This document shows positions 59,882 to 64,000 of a DNA stretch of 64,000 bases, one piece after another. Within the stretch, counting starts at the first letter, position 1. Each line of letters opens with the position of its first letter. The position numbers and the translations under genes are program-made. The stretch comes from Pseudoxanthomonas sp. CF385 (GTDB lineage: Bacteria; Pseudomonadota; Gammaproteobacteria; Xanthomonadales; Xanthomonadaceae): assembly GCF_900104255.1 (NCBI RefSeq), contig NZ_FNKZ01000001.1:1084001-1148000 (forward strand), in the 5' to 3' direction. The notes under the pieces were generated by a model. It made no database searches. It saw nothing but the letters and a program-made list of their open reading frames with translations, and had not been told where the DNA came from.

Positions 59882-61798
59882 ATGTCCACCCCCTCACATT
59901 CCCACGACGCCGGGCAGCACGGCCATTCGAAGGCCGGCAAGGTCGCCCTGGTGGCCGGCGCCGTCGGCGTGGTGTTCGGCGACATCGGCACCAGCCCGCT
60001 GTACACCATCAAGGAAATGTTCCACCCGCACTTCGGCCTGACGCCGGATCCGGACACGGTCCGCGGGCTGCTGTCGCTGGGCTTCTGGTCGCTGCTGCTG
60101 GTGGTGACGCTGAAGTACGTCATCGTGATCATGCGCGCCGACAACGACGGCGAGGGCGGCATCATGGCGCTGACCGCGCTGGCGCAGCGCAGCCTGGCCA
60201 AGGGCTCGCGGCTGAGCTACACGGTGGGCATCCTCGGTATCTTCGGCGCGGCGTTGTTCTTCGGCGACGGCATGATCACGCCGCCCATCACGGTGCTGGG
60301 TGCGGTCGAAGGTCTGGAAGTGGTCTCGCCCGTGTTCAAGCAATGGGTCGTGCCGATCAGCCTGGTGATCCTGACCGGCCTGTTCGCCGCACAGCGCTTC
60401 GGCACGGCCAAGGTCGGCAAGGCCTTCGGGCCGGTGATGATCACGTGGTTCATCGTGCTGGCCGTGTTTGGGGTGATGAACATCGCGCAGAACCCGTCGG
60501 TGCTGGCGGCGCTGAATCCCTATTGGGCCTGGAATTTCTTCGTCACCCACGACTGGCATGCGGTGCTGATCCTCGGCGCGGTGGTGCTGACGGTGACCGG
60601 CGGCGAAGCGCTGTACGCCGACATGGGTCACTTCGGCAAGCAGCCGATCCGCTGGGGCTGGTTCGGCTTCGTGCTGCCGGCGCTGGTGTTGAACTACTAC
60701 GGCCAGGGTGCCGTGCTGCTAAAGCACCCCGAAGCGGTCGCCAACCCGTTCTACATGTCGATTCCGGGCTGGGCGCAGATCCCGATGCTGGTGCTGGCGA
60801 CGACCGCCGCGGCGGTGGCCTCGCAGGCCGTCATCACCGGCGCGTTCTCGGTGACGCGCCAGGCGATCCAGCTGGGTTACCTGCCGCGATTGGCCATCAA
60901 ATACACCTCGAAGGACACGATCGGCCAGATCTACGTGCCGTCGATCAACATGATGCTGTACCTGGCGGTGATCGTGCTGGTGCTGAGCTTCCAGAGCTCC
61001 GGCGCGCTGGCGACGGCCTACGGCCTGTCGGTCACCGGCACGATGCTGATCGATACCTTGCTGCTGGCCATCGTCGCGTACACGCGCTGGCCGGATTCGC
61101 GCCGCTGGGTGCTGCCGCTGTGCGGCGTGTTCCTCGTGATCGACCTCGCGTTCCTGTTCGCCAACGGCGCCAAGCTGGTCACCGGCATCGGCGCCTGGGT
61201 GCCGCTGTTCATCGGCATCACCGCCTTCACCATGATGCGCACCTGGCGCCGCGGCCGCGAGTTGCTGCACGGCGAAGTGCAGAAGGAAGGCATCCGCCTG
61301 GACACCTTCCTGCCGGGCCTGATGCTGGCCCCGCCGGTGCGCGTGCCGGGCACGGCGATCTTCCTCACCGCCGACAAGGGCGTGGTGCCGCACGCGCTGC
61401 TGCACAACCTGAAGCACAACAAGGTGCTGCACGAGCGCAATGTGTTCCTGACGGTGGAAACGCTGACGGTGCCGTATGCGCCGAAGAAGAAGCGGCTGAA
61501 GATCGAGCCGATCGGCGACGACTTCTACCGCGTGGTGATCAGCTACGGCTTCGCCGAGACGCCGGACGTGCCGCAGGCGCTGATGAGCTCGTGCGACCAG
61601 GGCGGTGTGTACTTCGACCCGATGGAAACCACGTACTTCGCCAGCCGCGAAACGGTGGTGGCGAGCCGTCACGGCGGCATGCCGATCTGGCGCGACAAGC
61701 TGTTCGCGGCCATGCACCGCAACGCCGCGCCGGCGACCGGTTTCTTCCGCATCCCGGGCAACCGCCTGGTCGAACTGGGCGCGCAGGTCGAGATCTGA
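59882..61798 (+). CDS. kup: Potassium transporter Kup
   Basis: The product has 638 residues, close to E. coli Kup (622). About twelve membrane helices and a C-terminal cytoplasmic domain (about 480-638) are present. [35 protein letters not shown] and [15 protein letters not shown] are family signatures. It is a proton-coupled, low-affinity K+ uptake system. Placement between ruvA and ruvB is unusual generally, but I recall it from Xanthomonadaceae. The ATG at 59882 is chosen; the upstream frame overlaps ruvA. Confidence 0.94.
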   Translation: MSTPSHSHDAGQHGHSKAGKVALVAGAVGVVFGDIGTSPLYTIKEMFHPHFGLTPDPDTVRGLLSLGFWSLLLVVTLKYVIVIMRADNDGEGGIMALTALAQRSLAKGSRLSYTVGILGIFGAALFFGDGMITPPITVLGAVEGLEVVSPVFKQWVVPISLVILTGLFAAQRFGTAKVGKAFGPVMITWFIVLAVFGVMNIAQNPSVLAALNPYWAWNFFVTHDWHAVLILGAVVLTVTGGEALYADMGHFGKQPIRWGWFGFVLPALVLNYYGQGAVLLKHPEAVANPFYMSIPGWAQIPMLVLATTAAAVASQAVITGAFSVTRQAIQLGYLPRLAIKYTSKDTIGQIYVPSINMMLYLAVIVLVLSFQSSGALATAYGLSVTGTMLIDTLLLAIVAYTRWPDSRRWVLPLCGVFLVIDLAFLFANGAKLVTGIGAWVPLFIGITAFTMMRTWRRGRELLHGEVQKEGIRLDTFLPGLMLAPPVRVPGTAIFLTADKGVVPHALLHNLKHNKVLHERNVFLTVETLTVPYAPKKKRLKIEPIGDDFYRVVISYGFAETPDVPQALMSSCDQGGVYFDPMETTYFASRETVVASRHGGMPIWRDKLFAAMHRNAAPATGFFRIPGNRLVELGAQVEI

Positions 61799-61834
61799 CG
61801 GGGAACCGGCCGGCATTTCGGCCATAATCCCGGC

Positions 61835-62875
<1,041 letters not shown>

Positions 62876-62924
62876 TCCACTGGTCGCAGGTTGGTATGCA
62901 CGATTCCGTGCGGGAGCGCATGTT

Positions 62925-63380
62925 TTGACGACGGATTCCCCGATGATCGCCGCGGATGCGGCCCCGTTCATCTTTCCGACACGCGTCTATTGGGAAGATA
63001 CCGACGCCGGTGGCGTGGTCTACCACGCGCAGTACGTCGCCTTCCTGGAACGCACCCGTACCGAATGGTTGCGGGCCCGCGGGCATCACCAGGAACAACT
63101 GCGCCAGACCCACGACCTGGTGTTCGCCGTCCGTGCGATGCGCCTGGATTTCCTGCGCCCCGCACGGTTGGACGACCTGCTGCAGGTGACCGCGCGCATC
63201 CACCAGTGCAAGCGGGCCAGCGTGGTGTTCGCCCAGACGATCGAGCGCGACGGTGAGCGGTTGCTCACCGCCGAGGTCAAGGTCGCGGCGCTGAGCGCAT
63301 CCGGGTTCAGACCCGTTGCGCTCCCCGACACGTTGTACGAAGAGTTCCGCCGGCTCGAGACCCCGGGCCAGCCGCTTTAA
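62925..63380 (+). CDS. ybgC: Tol-Pal associated acyl-CoA thioesterase YbgC
   Basis: The product has 151 residues from TTG at 62925, which has GGGAG at good distance; an ATG at 62943 is an alternative. VYWEDTDAGGVVYHAQYVAFLERTRTEWL is the YbgC active-site block, with the catalytic Asp in DTDAGG. It is a hotdog thioesterase at the head of the tol-pal cluster. tolQ starts 39 nt downstream, so the two are co-transcribed. Confidence 0.93.
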   Translation: MTTDSPMIAADAAPFIFPTRVYWEDTDAGGVVYHAQYVAFLERTRTEWLRARGHHQEQLRQTHDLVFAVRAMRLDFLRPARLDDLLQVTARIHQCKRASVVFAQTIERDGERLLTAEVKVAALSASGFRPVALPDTLYEEFRRLETPGQPL

Positions 63381-63419
63381 CCGAAACGCAAGACAACACG
63401 AGAATCAGAGGAACGACGG

Positions 63420-64000
63420 ATGATCGCAACACTGCTGGCCTTCCAGGACACCGTGGTGGAGGCGCTGCCGCCGGAAACCGCCGCCGCCGCCGCCCAGGCG
63501 ACGGCCGAGACCGTGCATAGCGGGATCAACTACATCGACCTGATGCTCAAGGCCAGCCTGCCGGTCAAGCTGATCGTGCTGCTGCTGCTGGCCGGTTCGC
63601 TGATCAGCTGGATCATCATTTTCCGCAAGGCGCGGGTGTTCAAGACCGCCAACCGCGATGCGGACGAGTTCGAAGGCCGGTTCTGGTCCGGTGCCGAACT
63701 GCACAAGCTCTATGCCGGCGCCGCCGACCGCAACCGCGTGGTCACCGGCCTGGAGGCGATCTTCGAAGCGGGCTTCCGCGAATTCACCCGCCTGCGCGAC
63801 AAACGCGGCCTGGACGGGCGTGCGCAGCTGGAAGGCGCGCAGCGCGCGATGCGCGTGACCTACACGCGCGAGGTCGACCAGCTGGAGCGCAACCTGGAAC
63901 TGCTGGCCAACATCGGCTCCACCGCGCCGTACGTCGGCCTGGTCGGTACCGTGTTCGGCATCATGGTGACCATGCACGACATGCTCAACAGCGGCGAGCA
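63420..64000 (+). CDS. tolQ: Tol-Pal protein TolQ (partial)
   Basis: The first 193 codons are present and the gene runs off the right edge. A short N-terminal region with Ala-rich sequence is followed by the first membrane helix (about 48-68, LPVKLIVLLLLAGSLISWII), a cytoplasmic helical loop (about 70-160) and the start of the second helix block, YVGLVGTVFGIMVTMHDM, a TolQ/ExbB signature. TolQ forms the proton-driven motor with TolR that energises TolA for envelope constriction. Its position right after ybgC supports Tol rather than Exb. Confidence 0.95.
   Translation, partial: MIATLLAFQDTVVEALPPETAAAAAQATAETVHSGINYIDLMLKASLPVKLIVLLLLAGSLISWIIIFRKARVFKTANRDADEFEGRFWSGAELHKLYAGAADRNRVVTGLEAIFEAGFREFTRLRDKRGLDGRAQLEGAQRAMRVTYTREVDQLERNLELLANIGSTAPYVGLVGTVFGIMVTMHDMLNSGE

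Overview
The window is gene-dense, high-GC chromosomal DNA from a gammaproteobacterium. It most likely comes from the Xanthomonadaceae (Pseudoxanthomonas, Stenotrophomonas, Lysobacter or a close relative). The reasons are the order yebC-ruvC-ruvA-kup-ruvB-ybgC-tolQ, the GTP-type PEP carboxykinase, two large TonB-dependent receptors, the Lys/Ala-rich H1-like protein, the membrane-bound FadE, and dispersed palindromic intergenic repeats of a kind I associate with that family. The genus assignment is inference. I see no phage, transposase, CRISPR array, rRNA or tRNA gene.

Layout. 1-1544: an ECF sigma factor, a membrane-anchored putative anti-sigma protein and the start of a secreted, probably PDZ, protein. 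They read leftward from a good RpoE-type promoter. 1681-5269: QmcA/NfeD membrane pair, an unknown secreted protein, then gcvT and gcvH of the glycine cleavage system. 5270-6292: 1 kb of non-coding DNA with a strong terminator, A/T tracts, and a promoter-terminator pair that may be a small RNA, ahead of the H1-like gene. 6855-17333: SRPBCC protein, class-C serine hydrolase, LemA with an oversized M48 protease, a PMT-like membrane protein, GMC oxidoreductase, a nucleotide-transporter-like MFS protein and a DUF1304 protein. 17365-22460: a leftward fatty-acid operon (hydrolase, fadE, hotdog protein, small membrane protein). It is divergent from a TetR regulator, with a 39-bp palindrome between them. 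22524-25084: three little-known envelope genes and an HTH regulator. 25134-25378: a striking array of twelve 21-bp units with ATCGAT cores, upstream of pckG. 27489-33102: nadE, bamD, rluD, pgeF, DUF4166 and DCC genes. 33382-49761: two TonB receptors, an NCS2 permease, clpB with a sigma-32 promoter, a membrane EAL protein, YbaL antiporter and an ABC-F ATPase with a TTG start. 49818-57921: FmdB-like zinc ribbon, DUF3011 protein, aspS, an acidic-tail protein, GNAT, a hairpin-rich repeat, a hydrolase/ohr pair divergent from an AraC regulator, and a lipase-like hydrolase. 57983-64000: yebC, ruvC, ruvA, kup, ruvB, ybgC and the start of tolQ.

How the parts work together. RuvA, RuvB and RuvC process Holliday junctions, and YbgC/TolQ open the Tol-Pal envelope operon. 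The hydrolase-FadE-hotdog operon with its divergent TetR looks like a self-contained fatty-acid-responsive unit. GcvT/GcvH, PckG and NadE serve one-carbon metabolism, gluconeogenesis and NAD synthesis. The sigma/anti-sigma genes, ClpB, LemA/M48 and Ohr are stress-response functions. The least explained sequences are the 21-bp ATCGAT array, the candidate small RNA before the H1-like gene, and paired-palindrome repeats that supply stop codons to neighbouring genes.
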